A stretch of 64,000 bases of DNA from CAZDXB01 sp964509335 (GTDB lineage Bacteria > Bacteroidota > Ignavibacteria > Kapaibacteriales > UBA2268): NCBI GenBank assembly GCA_964509335.1, contig CAZDXB010000001.1:62001-126000 (forward strand), read 5' to 3'. Below the pieces are notes generated by a model. It was not told the DNA's origin. It was given only the letters and a program-made list of their open reading frames with translations, and did no database searches. Below, in pieces: positions 1 to 8,566 of this stretch; positions within the stretch are counted from its first letter, which is position 1, and the number at the start of each line of letters is the position of its first letter. The position numbers were made by a program, and so were the translations under genes.

Positions 1-2
1 GG

Positions 3-209
3 AACTATTCTTATTCAATAGGAAAGCTAAAACCGGACGCCGTTTTGCAGTTATGGGAAAATAGGGATAAAGCCGTAAATATAATGAAAGGCGATTACGT
101 TCGAGTTGACTTAGGCTTTGAAAATATTTGGTTAAGGAAGAATTCAAAACAAATCAAATGGGATGAAACAAAGCGTTTGTATCAAATCAGAAATAATATT
201 GCCCCGTGA
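3..209 (+). CDS. C-terminal fragment of an unidentified protein (cut by window edge)
   Basis: An open frame runs from the window edge for 68 codons to a TGA at 207-209 with no start codon needed, so this can be only the tail of a gene that begins outside. The visible residues are hydrophilic and mixed alpha/beta in character (for example KGDYVRVDLGFENIWLRK), with no membrane segment. I do not recognise the family. It converges on the barrel gene of the opposite strand and the two overlap by 23 bases at their 3' ends. Codon use resembles the neighbours, which is the only support for it being real; a chance open frame is possible at this length. Confidence 0.45.
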   Translation, partial: NYSYSIGKLKPDAVLQLWENRDKAVNIMKGDYVRVDLGFENIWLRKNSKQIKWDETKRLYQIRNNIAP

Positions 210-1380
210 GATAGAGAGCCGTAGAGTAATAACTATATTCCGAACCTTTGTCGCCGTAAAAGAACATAGCTCCCAAGCCGGCGTTTAGGTTCTGCAAGAC
301 GTTGTAGGAGCCTTCGAAACCAACCAAGCCGCTCTCGTCGTTTAGGTTGGATATTGAAGTCAAAGTTCCGGTAACTAACGGATGGAACTGGTAGTTAGAC
401 ATAAGAGCTAAATAATTCTTTCCGATGTTTTGAATTTCGCCGCGAGATAGCTTTTCAAAATAGTAAATGTACTCATCTTTGTCGGTCGTTCCTCTGCCGT
501 TGTATTGGTATTCGGCGAGAGCGTAAAGCTCCGGATTGAATTGATAATCCATTCCGAGAATGATTCTGGCGTAATTAGAGCCCGGCGCTCGGTCGTTATA
601 AGAGAATATTCCTTCGCCGCGCAAGCCCGCTTCGAACAAATTGCCTTGAAAACTGCCGCCTACGACTGCGTTCTTGTCGAAATATCCGGCGGTTAAAGCT
701 AAATCGTATTCGCCGTAATTTGTGCGGAATCTGCCGCCGTAATTGTAATCGCCGAACTTATCCCTGAAATTGACTACCAATTCCAAATCCGTAAAAGCGC
801 CTAGATATATTTTACTCGATAGGGCGTCGGCGCCGTCTCGTTCTAATTTAGCGAAGTTGGCGGGATTTATCGGATTGAACATATCCGTCGGTTGCCAAAC
901 TCTACCTACGCCCCAAGAGATAACCTGCCGACCTAGAACGAATTCCCCGAAGTCGAAGAAATGTTTATAGTAAAGCATATCTATATAATGATTGGCGATT
1001 AATTTTACGTCTTGGTAAACTTTGTCGTCGGATATGTTCCAATTTAAATCGAAAAGCTGTCTATTGGTTTTATCCGTGCTTCCTAAATAGGGCAGATATA
1101 CTTTAGAAATTAGTGCGTCGAATTCGTATTGCATAGTTATTCTAGAGTTTTTACCGAATTCGACTGACGGTCTAGCGCGAATTCTAGTTAAATTCATATA
1201 GAAATCGTCTTGAACCAAGTCCGGCGCGATTAATTCTTTGAAAAAATCGTTCTTAAAAGCGGGGGGAAACTTCTGATACGACGGCATATCGAAAACGTAG
1301 CCGTCGAATTCGAATTTTACTTTGGCGTTGAGAACGATAAATCCCGCCAGAAATATTATTAGGTATTTAAGCGCTCTCAT
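187..1380 (-). CDS. Outer-membrane beta-barrel protein of an ABC export cassette
   Basis: A 397-residue protein with an N-terminal signal peptide (about residues 1-19, ending LNA) followed by alternating amphipathic strands rich in Tyr, Asp and Gly, ending in Phe397, the C-terminal aromatic typical of BAM substrates. The segment around residues 150-182 (GRQVISWGVGRVW, then PTDMFNPINP) resembles porin-like proteins encoded beside FtsX/LolD-type transporters. It is last in a minus-strand operon: its start overlaps the end of the ATPase gene by 14 bases, implying translational coupling. Inferred role: the outer-membrane end of the transport system encoded upstream; substrate unknown. Barrel assignment is from composition, not from a recognised named family. 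Confidence 0.72.
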   Translation of the reverse strand: MRALKYLIIFLAGFIVLNAKVKFEFDGYVFDMPSYQKFPPAFKNDFFKELIAPDLVQDDFYMNLTRIRARPSVEFGKNSRITMQYEFDALISKVYLPYLGSTDKTNRQLFDLNWNISDDKVYQDVKLIANHYIDMLYYKHFFDFGEFVLGRQVISWGVGRVWQPTDMFNPINPANFAKLERDGADALSSKIYLGAFTDLELVVNFRDKFGDYNYGGRFRTNYGEYDLALTAGYFDKNAVVGGSFQGNLFEAGLRGEGIFSYNDRAPGSNYARIILGMDYQFNPELYALAEYQYNGRGTTDKDEYIYYFEKLSRGEIQNIGKNYLALMSNYQFHPLVTGTLTSISNLNDESGLVGFEGSYNVLQNLNAGLGAMFFYGDKGSEYSYYSTALYLTGQYYF

Positions 1381-2065
1381 TTTTCCTTTCTTCTATTAAT
1401 CCGTCCTTTAATTCGATTAGTCTTTTAGCTCTTTCGATTACTTGTTTATCGTGAGAAGAAAAAAGGAAAGTGATTTTCTTTTCTTCGTTCATTTTCTGCA
1501 TTAAATCGAGAAGTTTCGCGCCGGTTTTCGAGTCTAAATTTGCCGTTGGTTCGTCGGCTAAGACAACGTCGGGCGAATTGACGATTGCGCGAGCTACGGC
1601 GACTCTCTGCTGCTGCCCGCCGCTCATTTGATTTGGGAATTTGTCCGCTAGCCCGGCTATTTCGAGTTCTTCCATAGCTTCGAGTCCTTTTTCTCTTCTT
1701 TCATTCGCCGGAATTCCTTTAAGCGTCATAGCGAATTCGATGTTTTCCATAGCCGTAAGCACGGGTATTAAGTTGTAAGCTTGGAATACAAATCCTAAGT
1801 GATTAAGGCGTAAGTTGGAAAGTTCGTTTTTTTCTTTTTCGCTTAAATCTTCGCCGTGAATATATACCTTGCCTTTTGTGGGTTTATCCAAACTGCCGAG
1901 CAAATTTAGCAACGTAGTTTTGCCTGAGCCGGAGGGACCGGCTATAACCGTAAATTCTCCCTTGCCTATTGTCAAATCGACGCCTCTGAGAGCGTGAACC
2001 GGCACTCCGTTGTCTTGATATACTTTCTCTACTTTTTCCGCTTTTAGTATTTCCATTTTTTCCAT
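1367..2065 (-). CDS. ABC transporter ATP-binding protein, LolD/MacB type
   Basis: A 232-residue nucleotide-binding subunit with all motifs of the family: Walker A GPSGSGKT (43-50), Q-loop Gln95, signature MSGGQ (147-151), Walker B VVLADEP (167-173) with Glu172, D-loop NLD and switch His205. Length is normal for LolD-type ATPases that drive MacB/FtsX-like permeases by mechanotransmission rather than classical substrate import. Two in-frame ATGs are possible (2065 or 2056). It lies between the two permease genes and the barrel gene, overlapping the latter by 14 bases. It should energise the two permeases next to it. Whether it moves lipoproteins, lipids or another substrate cannot be told from sequence. 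Confidence 0.9.
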   Translation of the reverse strand: MEKMEILKAEKVEKVYQDNGVPVHALRGVDLTIGKGEFTVIAGPSGSGKTTLLNLLGSLDKPTKGKVYIHGEDLSEKEKNELSNLRLNHLGFVFQAYNLIPVLTAMENIEFAMTLKGIPANERREKGLEAMEELEIAGLADKFPNQMSGGQQQRVAVARAIVNSPDVVLADEPTANLDSKTGAKLLDLMQKMNEEKKITFLFSSHDKQVIERAKRLIELKDGLIEERKNESA

Positions 2066-2092
2066 CTCCGAGTTATTTGTATTATTTAAATT

Positions 2093-3307
2093 TTATACGT
2101 ACCTCATCGCGTCCGTCGGTTGAAGTTTAATTGCCTTTAGAGCTGGATAGATTGACGCTAAAACTGTAACTACGGGTATAACTAAAATTGAGTTTAGAAC
2201 TACCGATAGACTCATTTCGGGATATATGACGCTCGACATTCCGAAGGCGCTTAAGCCTTCAGAGAAAACGCTTAAGTCTAATCCCGTTTGAGCGATTATA
2301 AAATATAAAACCAATCCTATCGCAAATCCAATCAGAGTTCCAAAAGAGCCTAAAACTAACGCCTCTTCCAATACCATTAAGAACACTTTCTTAGTATTCA
2401 TACCAATCGACATTATAACGCCAAATTCCTGAACTCTTTCGAATACGGACATAAGCATAGTGTTTATTACGCCGAACATAACGGCGATTGCTATTAAAAC
2501 GTAAATGATTATTATAGTCTGGTCGTAAATTTTTAGATAACTTACGGCTATCGGCAATAGTTCTTGGTAAGCTAATACTTCCTTGTCTTCGCCGTTTTTC
2601 TCCGCTAATTCGCGTTTGTAATCGAGCGTTTTATTTTCGTCGTTCGTAATAATAGCGAATTCGTGGACTTTGTTTTTAATTCCGAGCATTTCTTGAGCGG
2701 TTTCGAGCGAAGAGTATATATACGCCCTGTCGAATTCTCCGTTTCCCGTTTTAAAAATTCCAGTTACTTTAAACAGGGCGTTGCTAACGTTGCCGTCGAT
2801 GTCCGAAGCTATGGCGACTACTTTATCGCCGACTCTAACTTCAAGCTTTTCAGCCATTTTGCAACCGATAACAATTTCTCTTTCGCCTCCGGTTAAATAC
2901 GAGCCTTTGACGATAGATTGATTGATATTGGTAATTTGGGATTCCTTTTTGGGTTGAACGCCGATAATGGCGGTTCCAGCGGAAGCGTTCGCGCTGCTAA
3001 GCAAGCCGAAACATTTAGTTCTTTTCGAGTAACGCTCGACGAAATTGGTCTCTTTCAGCGTCTTTTCTACTTCCTCGGCGTTCGGTATAAATTTATGAAC
3101 GTTGGCGTTTTCATTGAATCCTTTTTTATGTATTTGGATATGGGAGACGTGCGACTGTATTTGAGTGTGAAGCATTTGTTTGGAAAAGCCGCGTCCGATG
3201 CTATCCGTCATTACCAATGCGGCGGCTCCTACGACTATAGAAGTCAGTACTATTAATGAGCGACGTTTATTTCTAAGTAAATTTCTCCAAGCTATTTTAA
3301 AAAGCAT
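2093..3307 (-). CDS. FtsX-like ABC transporter permease
   Basis: A 404-residue permease with the FtsX/LolCE/MacB layout: one N-terminal membrane segment (about 18-38), a large extracytoplasmic MacB-periplasmic-core-like domain (about 40-255), then three C-terminal membrane segments (about 263-290, 310-340 and 372-393). It starts with the common W-R-N-L-L-R-N-K-R-R basic motif and ends with the family's LQPTDAMRYV-type tail. It follows a related permease after 26 bases and precedes the ATPase after 27 bases, so the two probably form a heterodimeric LolCE-like pair. The cargo is unknown. Confidence 0.88.
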   Translation of the reverse strand: MLFKIAWRNLLRNKRRSLIVLTSIVVGAAALVMTDSIGRGFSKQMLHTQIQSHVSHIQIHKKGFNENANVHKFIPNAEEVEKTLKETNFVERYSKRTKCFGLLSSANASAGTAIIGVQPKKESQITNINQSIVKGSYLTGGEREIVIGCKMAEKLEVRVGDKVVAIASDIDGNVSNALFKVTGIFKTGNGEFDRAYIYSSLETAQEMLGIKNKVHEFAIITNDENKTLDYKRELAEKNGEDKEVLAYQELLPIAVSYLKIYDQTIIIIYVLIAIAVMFGVINTMLMSVFERVQEFGVIMSIGMNTKKVFLMVLEEALVLGSFGTLIGFAIGLVLYFIIAQTGLDLSVFSEGLSAFGMSSVIYPEMSLSVVLNSILVIPVVTVLASIYPALKAIKLQPTDAMRYV

Positions 3308-3333
3308 CTTTTATATCCTTCAAATAGTTTCGA

Positions 3334-4566
3334 TTACGTGTATCTTATTCCTTTAAGCGGCTTGAGCTTTAAAAGTTTAAAACAAGGGAAAATATAGACG
3401 AAAACAGCGATAGACATTATTGAAATTAGAGTAGTTATAAAAATTCCGGGTTCGACTGTCGAATACATAGCGGCTTCGAATCCGAACTGCTCCGTTAATT
3501 CCGCTATCTCGCCGCCGAATCTAAGTGGATTAAGAACGAAATAGTAGTTAACAAAGAATCCTAAAAGCATTCCGGCGAAAACGCCGATTAAAGTGAGCGT
3601 CAAAGTTTCCAAAAAGACTATGAGGGCTAATTTTGCATTCTTGACGCCGAGCGCGAGCATTATTCCAAATTCGTTGAACCTCTCGGTAACCGACATAGTT
3701 ACCGTGTTTAATATCCCGAATCCAACTATTGTTAATAGTATAGCTAAATATATTATTCCGCTAATGTTATCCAGTTGAATAGATTGGTTCAAGTCTGGAA
3801 GCAATTGTTGCCAGCCCAGCGAGGTAAGCTTTTTATCTGTATTAAGTTCGCCAAATTTTTTATCAATAGTATTTTTAGTTTCCGGTATATGTTCAACGTC
3901 GTCGAGTATGATTGAAATAGCGTTAACTCGATTGCCCATCGCCAAAAGTTCCTGCGCGGCGTCGAGAGTCATAAAGACGGACATTCTATCGAATTCGCTT
4001 TTGCCCATTTTGGAAGTTCCGATTATCGTGAATTCTCTATTCCCCATTGAGCCGTCGTATCCGTTTGCGAGAATAACGATGTTATCTCCGATTTTAGCGT
4101 TCAGATTTTTTATTAGTTTATAACCGAGAACGATTCCGTGTTTCCGGTTAACTTTCAAAAATTCGCCTCTGTTCACTCTGTCCGCTATTTTCGTAACTTC
4201 TTGCCTTGGGTCGATACCGAACAGCATAGCTCCGAAAGAGTTCTTTTCGTTGCCTATTAGCCCGTTGCCCATTATTCTGGGACAGTATCCTTCGACGTTT
4301 TCGTTTTCGTTCAAGATTTGTTTAATTTTGTCTGAGTAATTAAATGATTTCTGAAGCGAAGGGTTGTCTTTGTAACCTTCTACTTGTATCTGCATATAAC
4401 CGCTATACATTTCCAAGGCTCGTATTATATTTTTGTCGTATGTTCCCACTTGTATACCCCTCATAACGACCGTTAGCATAGCCGCGAATAGTATCGCCAA
4501 AACGGTTATAAAGGCTCTTCTCGAGTTGCGCCATATATTTCTCCAAGCCATTTTTATAGTTAACAT
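3334..4566 (-). CDS. FtsX-like ABC transporter permease (second subunit)
   Basis: A 410-residue paralogue of the permease encoded just downstream, with the same order: basic AWRNIWRNSRRAF start, membrane segment near 18-38, extracytoplasmic core, and three C-terminal membrane segments with the conserved ILNTVTMSVTERFNEFGIM stretch between the second and third. It ends LKPLKGIRYT. Pairing of two different FtsX-type permeases with one ATPase resembles LolCDE. The presence of a LolA-like protein just upstream supports transport of a lipidated or hydrophobic cargo through the periplasm; this is inference. Confidence 0.87.
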   Translation of the reverse strand: MLTIKMAWRNIWRNSRRAFITVLAILFAAMLTVVMRGIQVGTYDKNIIRALEMYSGYMQIQVEGYKDNPSLQKSFNYSDKIKQILNENENVEGYCPRIMGNGLIGNEKNSFGAMLFGIDPRQEVTKIADRVNRGEFLKVNRKHGIVLGYKLIKNLNAKIGDNIVILANGYDGSMGNREFTIIGTSKMGKSEFDRMSVFMTLDAAQELLAMGNRVNAISIILDDVEHIPETKNTIDKKFGELNTDKKLTSLGWQQLLPDLNQSIQLDNISGIIYLAILLTIVGFGILNTVTMSVTERFNEFGIMLALGVKNAKLALIVFLETLTLTLIGVFAGMLLGFFVNYYFVLNPLRFGGEIAELTEQFGFEAAMYSTVEPGIFITTLISIMSIAVFVYIFPCFKLLKLKPLKGIRYT

Positions 4567-4601
4567 TGCTTCCTCTCAGCTGATTTCACTTTAGTTGTCC
4601 A

Positions 4602-5345
4602 TTATCTTTCTAATTGCCTGAATGAAAATATCCTATCCGGTATGTCCACGTTGAACTCCACGTCTTCGTAGATGAATTTTGTGTAGTTGCCTTTCTTTGT
4701 GTCGTCTATAACGGTCCAGACGGTAGGTAGTTTTCTATCGTCCATCATTTTTATGTCGGTGAATTTTATAGTTCGGACTTTTTCGCCTCTTTCGTTAAAG
4801 AACTGCATATAAGCCGGCAGATTGTCTTTCTTTCTAACCCAATAATATATTCTGCTCCAGACGACGGCGGCTTCGGGTTTGGGTTTTAGTTTGAATTTCC
4901 AACACATTTCGCCGGCGATTTTTTCTTCTTTTATTTTAGATATTTCGTAATCCTCCGCCATATCCGATTCTCTTACTAAATCGTCGTAGGTCAAATCCGA
5001 GCCGTTCCAAGATTGAAGCATCATAGAGGAGGGAAGTTTCATAGTGGTTTCGGTGTTCTTGAGATAATTCCAAAGTTCGTTGCCGATTTTCAAAAGCTTA
5101 TTGCCCCGCTCTTTATTCGGCGCGAGCGTTTTAATCAAAGCTTTTTCGTGTCCGTCGTTCCACGCTTTCATCTTGAGTTCTCGAGTGTAATCGGGCGTTA
5201 CGATTATCATTTTGAACGTTCCGACCGAAGTTTCGCCTTTGTAAATATTCTCCGCTTTATTTACTATTTCTCTCGGCGTTTCTCCGAACGTTTCATTAGC
5301 TATAGAGTATAAAAAAGCTAAAGCTATAAAGAATATTTTCTTCAT
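4602..5345 (-). CDS. Periplasmic outer-membrane-lipoprotein-sorting (LolA-like) protein
   Basis: A 247-residue secreted protein with a signal peptide (about residues 1-21, ending ETFG). The body matches the family annotated as outer membrane lipoprotein-sorting proteins: an incomplete beta-barrel fold, with the typical stretch RELKMKAWNDGHEKALIKTLAPNKERG written here as RELKMKAWNDGHEKAL followed by IKTLAPNKERG, and a later GNELWNYLKNTE segment. Such proteins occur beside FtsX/LolD-like or RND exporters and are thought to ferry hydrophobic cargo. Its ATG overlaps the stop of the regulator gene (4-base ATGA overlap), so it is translationally coupled to it. Cargo is unknown. Confidence 0.85.
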   Translation of the reverse strand: MKKIFFIALAFLYSIANETFGETPREIVNKAENIYKGETSVGTFKMIIVTPDYTRELKMKAWNDGHEKALIKTLAPNKERGNKLLKIGNELWNYLKNTETTMKLPSSMMLQSWNGSDLTYDDLVRESDMAEDYEISKIKEEKIAGEMCWKFKLKPKPEAAVVWSRIYYWVRKKDNLPAYMQFFNERGEKVRTIKFTDIKMMDDRKLPTVWTVIDDTKKGNYTKFIYEDVEFNVDIPDRIFSFRQLER

Positions 5346-5899
5346 TTTTCTACTCCCGTTTTAAATTCTTTTTCAATTTTTTCTATTCTTTCTTTGACTT
5401 TTTCCGTGAATTTATCGTATTCTTCTAAAAAGATTTTAAAGCATTTTCTTATATACGACAAATGCTTATGCAACTTTATAACGTCTTTGTTGTTTTCTTT
5501 AAAGATCTCCGATTCCTCGATTAAAGAAAGCGCATCGTCGGTAATAGTATATATTCTATATAGTTTAATCGTTCCCGGATTAATAATCATATCTAACGAA
5601 TGCAAGCGCATTTCATAGAAATTTTCTCTTGGAAAGTCGGGATTGTATATCTTTTTGAAAACTTCGCGCTGCAACCCAATATTTAGAGCGGAGCTAGCCG
5701 CAGGCTTAGAGACGTCAAGCTTTCGCGCTATTTCTTTTAAGGATAGAGGACGCAAAGAGGATAAAGCCAATCCCCAAATCCTTCCTAGAAGCGCTCTGCC
5801 GCCTAGCGCGTCGACGAAGTTCCCCATTTCGTCGATTAGATATTGCTTAGCGCGTTCTACTCCGTCAAAACTTTTGCCGTTATTATAAACGTTATTCAT
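5342..5899 (-). CDS. GbsR/MarR-type winged-helix transcriptional regulator
   Basis: A 185-residue protein with a helix-turn-helix at about residues 50-80 (LSLKEIARKLDVSKPAASSA, followed by a short recognition and wing region) preceded by the RALLGRIWGLALSSLRPLS segment typical of GbsR-like MarR-superfamily regulators, and a charged coiled-coil-like C-terminus (about 140-185) probably for dimerisation. It is the first gene of the export cassette and is coupled to the LolA-like gene by a 4-base overlap. Two overlapping palindromes lie 16-47 bases upstream of its ATG, the expected place for autoregulation. An AAGAGG ribosome site precedes the ATG. The ligand is unknown. Confidence 0.85.
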   Translation of the reverse strand: MNNVYNNGKSFDGVERAKQYLIDEMGNFVDALGGRALLGRIWGLALSSLRPLSLKEIARKLDVSKPAASSALNIGLQREVFKKIYNPDFPRENFYEMRLHSLDMIINPGTIKLYRIYTITDDALSLIEESEIFKENNKDVIKLHKHLSYIRKCFKIFLEEYDKFTEKVKERIEKIEKEFKTGVEK

Positions 5900-5914
5900 A
5901 TAAGCCTCTTTTGT

Positions 5915-5946
5915 ATCGTTAATAATGTTATTAACGATAATAACAT
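5915..5946. promoter_or_regulatory. Overlapping palindromic operator upstream of the GbsR/MarR-type gene
   Basis: Two inverted repeats overlap here. The first (5915-5938) has perfect 11-base arms ATCGTTAATAA and its complement around a 2-base centre. The second (5925-5946) has 8-base arms ATGTTATT/AATAACAT around AACGAT. MarR-superfamily dimers bind such palindromes near their own promoters, so this is the likely autoregulatory operator of the cassette at 187-5899. No clear TAnnTTTG promoter was found with it. Confidence 0.7.
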
Positions 5947-6042
5947 AAAAAAAGTTTCAAAATATTTCAAAAATATTTTTAATTTTTTTTCTTAATCGTA
6001 AATGAGTATTTTAATTTTTTTGAGGTAATACTAAACTAAATT

Positions 6043-6801
6043 ATGAAGCTAAAATTAATAACGATTGACTTCTGGAATACTTTATTTGATTCTTCAAACG
6101 GTGAAGAGCGCAACAACCAAAGAATCAAGACCTTGCTTTATTATCTGGATAAAGTCGGTCATTACGTAAAAAGAGACGACATAGAAGCCGGAATGAAAGC
6201 GACTTGGTTCTATTTCAATCGTATTTGGGAAGACGAGCGAAGGACTCCAACGCCGAGAGAGTTGGTCGAGTTTTTTTGGAAGCGTCTGGACGCTCCGGAC
6301 CGACCCGATTACGTCGAAAAGATAATTGAGAATTTCTCTGAAACAATATTAAGCTATCCTCCTTCGATTATGGACGGAGCAAAATCAATTTTGCCTAAAT
6401 TGAAGAAAAAATATAAATTAGCTATAGTTTCCGATACGGGCTTTTCTCCGGGCAAGGTAGTCAGAAGATTGATGAAAGAACAGGGCGTTTACGATTATTT
6501 TGAAGCGTTTAGCTTTAGCGACGAGACAGGCGTTTCCAAGCCGCATAACAAAGCTTTTGAAGCGGTTCTTCAACCTTTGGAAGCGAATCCTGAAGAAGCT
6601 TTACATATTGGCGATATTGAAGGAACCGACGTTATAGGAGCTAAGAATATTGGGATGAAGGCTATAAGATTCGCCGGAGATTCGACTTCTATAGTCGCCG
6701 AAAAGAATCCCGATTCAACTATAGCCGACGCGATATGTCATAGTTGGGCGGAGGTTTTGACCGCTATCCAAAAAATTGAGAATAATGAAAAGATAGATTA
6801 A
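6043..6801 (+). CDS. HAD-superfamily hydrolase
   Basis: A 252-residue soluble enzyme with the haloacid-dehalogenase motifs in order: motif I around nucleophile Asp9 (IDFWNTLF), an alpha-helical cap (about 20-105), motif II VSDTG (129-133), motif III Lys166 (VSKPHNKAF) and motif IV IGDIEGTD (189-196). The second acidic residue of the usual DxDxT is replaced by Trp11, so the classical phosphatase acid/base is absent; dehalogenase- and phosphonatase-like HADs also lack it. Substrate is unknown. It is divergent from the export cassette and is followed by a hairpin terminator. The SD-like GAGGT upstream is rather far (about 17 bases) from the ATG. Confidence 0.85.
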   Translation: MKLKLITIDFWNTLFDSSNGEERNNQRIKTLLYYLDKVGHYVKRDDIEAGMKATWFYFNRIWEDERRTPTPRELVEFFWKRLDAPDRPDYVEKIIENFSETILSYPPSIMDGAKSILPKLKKKYKLAIVSDTGFSPGKVVRRLMKEQGVYDYFEAFSFSDETGVSKPHNKAFEAVLQPLEANPEEALHIGDIEGTDVIGAKNIGMKAIRFAGDSTSIVAEKNPDSTIADAICHSWAEVLTAIQKIENNEKID

Positions 6802-6810
6802 ACTATCACG

Positions 6811-6835
6811 CCTTAATTGAATTAAGGGTTTTTTT
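6811..6835 (+). terminator. Rho-independent terminator after the HAD gene
   Basis: CCTTAATT and AATTAAGG arms (6811-6827) form a short hairpin, followed by a run of seven T at 6829-6835. It lies ten bases after the HAD stop codon and separates that gene from the TPR/Mot operon. Confidence 0.75.
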
Positions 6836-6880
6836 AAAAAATAAATCTAGTTATTAATCAACAAAAGAAGCGAAATTTTA

Positions 6881-8557
6881 ATGTTTTTAATGAAATTGTC
6901 GAAAATACTAATGAAGAATGCAAAGTTAAGAAAATGCGTTATGATAAGTATATCGTTTTTTGCTATTTATATATTAACTGGTTGCGGTTCAACGTCTTCT
7001 CAGATAGACGATGAATATCGCGAGATTATAGTCGAACGGGATTTTTACAATTTAGATTCCGCCGCTAAAGAGAATCTCGCCGTTGATTACGTTATCGAGG
7101 GTTCGAAATTGCAGCAAAAAGGACAATTTGCCGAGTCGATATTAGAATTTCAGCAAGCTTTGCGTTACGATTCCGCGTCTTCTATTCATTATGCTATAGC
7201 CGAAAGCTATAAGGAATTAGGCAAATTTAACTTAGCCGAAGAATTTGCAAAGAAGTCCCTGCGGAAAGATTCTGTTTTTATTCCTTCAATGGAAATTCTA
7301 ACGGAGATTTATATAGTCAAAAAAGAAGTCCCAAAAGCTTTAACGATTTACAGACAAATCTTAAAGTTGGATTCGTCTTTCGAGCGAAAATATAATTACG
7401 CTATTTTGCAAGAATATCAAAATCCATCTCAAGCGGTTGATTTATATGAGCATTTAGTAAGTAAGAGGGACGAACCCGAGATTTTATACCGGTTGGCTAA
7501 TCTATATAAAAAACTTGATAGAGAAAAAGATAGGATAAAAATTCTAAAGAAGCTGACGGATTATTCCGAGAGGGACTTTTCGGCTTCGGACGATTTGATA
7601 AAAATATATTTAGATAAGGGCGATTACGAAGAATCCTTCAAATTAATTGATAAGTTCAAAGCTTCAAATCCAAAAGAAGAAACGGCTTACTTTTTGAGTT
7701 TAACGGGGAATAAACTTTTGGAAGACAGTTCAAAAAAAGCTGAAAACTTAATAACGGAATTCTTAGACATCGTTAACGGGAATTTCAAATCAAATTGGCG
7801 TTTGAATATGATTTCCGGGTATTTGTCCGATAAAGTCGGAGACTCTTCGAGAAGGGACAACTATTTTGATTACGCTTTAAAAGCCGACACTTTGACCGCC
7901 ATACCTCTCGCTATTGCGAATTATTATATGAGCGAGGAAGAGTATCTAAGCGCTCTGGAAATACTAAAAGAACGCGAACCGAAACATCCGGATAGATATG
8001 AATTCCCTTTATATCAAGGATGGATGTATTTAGAGGTTGACAGCTTAAATAAAGCTTCCGGCGCGTTTTTGAAAGCTTTGAGATTGGACTCAAACAACGT
8101 AGATGTGTGGTCGCAATTGGGATTGATATACGATAGAATGTCGAAATACGATAGCAGCGATTACGCTTATGAACGAGCTCTCGAAATAAATCCTGAAGAC
8201 CCGTTGATAAACAATAATTACGCTTATTCTCTCGCGGAAAGAGACACTTGTTTAAAAAAAGCGATGGAAATGATTTCTTTAGCTATTGAGAAAGAACCGG
8301 AAAACGCTTCTTATTTAGATACTTACGGTTGGATACACTATAAATTGGGAAATTACGATAAGGCGTTGGAACATATAAAAAAAGCCGTTGAAATCGGAGG
8401 AAATAAAGCCGAAGCACTAGAGCATTTGGGTTGTATTTACTTAAAGTTTGAAAATAAAGAAAAAGCCTTGAAAGCTTTCGAGGAATCAGTAGAAATTAAT
8501 CCCGATAACGAAGCGTTATGGAAAAAAATTAAAAAAATGAAAGAATCACAAAAATAG
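6881..8557 (+). CDS. TPR-repeat lipoprotein
   Basis: A 558-residue lipoprotein. The N-terminus is basic, then hydrophobic, then a lipobox ILTGC with Cys35 as the lipidated residue; a start at the second in-frame ATG (6890) would give a more usual signal length. The rest is built of tetratricopeptide repeats, clearest at residues 70-140 and 360-550 (for example the YLDTYGWIHYKLGNYDKALE unit near 480). Such proteins are protein-interaction scaffolds in the periplasm. It is only 9 bases upstream of motA, so it is probably in the same operon as the Mot proteins and the response regulator; a role in assembling or anchoring the stator is conceivable but unproven. Confidence 0.85.
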   Translation: MFLMKLSKILMKNAKLRKCVMISISFFAIYILTGCGSTSSQIDDEYREIIVERDFYNLDSAAKENLAVDYVIEGSKLQQKGQFAESILEFQQALRYDSASSIHYAIAESYKELGKFNLAEEFAKKSLRKDSVFIPSMEILTEIYIVKKEVPKALTIYRQILKLDSSFERKYNYAILQEYQNPSQAVDLYEHLVSKRDEPEILYRLANLYKKLDREKDRIKILKKLTDYSERDFSASDDLIKIYLDKGDYEESFKLIDKFKASNPKEETAYFLSLTGNKLLEDSSKKAENLITEFLDIVNGNFKSNWRLNMISGYLSDKVGDSSRRDNYFDYALKADTLTAIPLAIANYYMSEEEYLSALEILKEREPKHPDRYEFPLYQGWMYLEVDSLNKASGAFLKALRLDSNNVDVWSQLGLIYDRMSKYDSSDYAYERALEINPEDPLINNNYAYSLAERDTCLKKAMEMISLAIEKEPENASYLDTYGWIHYKLGNYDKALEHIKKAVEIGGNKAEALEHLGCIYLKFENKEKALKAFEESVEINPDNEALWKKIKKMKESQK

Positions 8558-8566
8558 AGGGATAAG

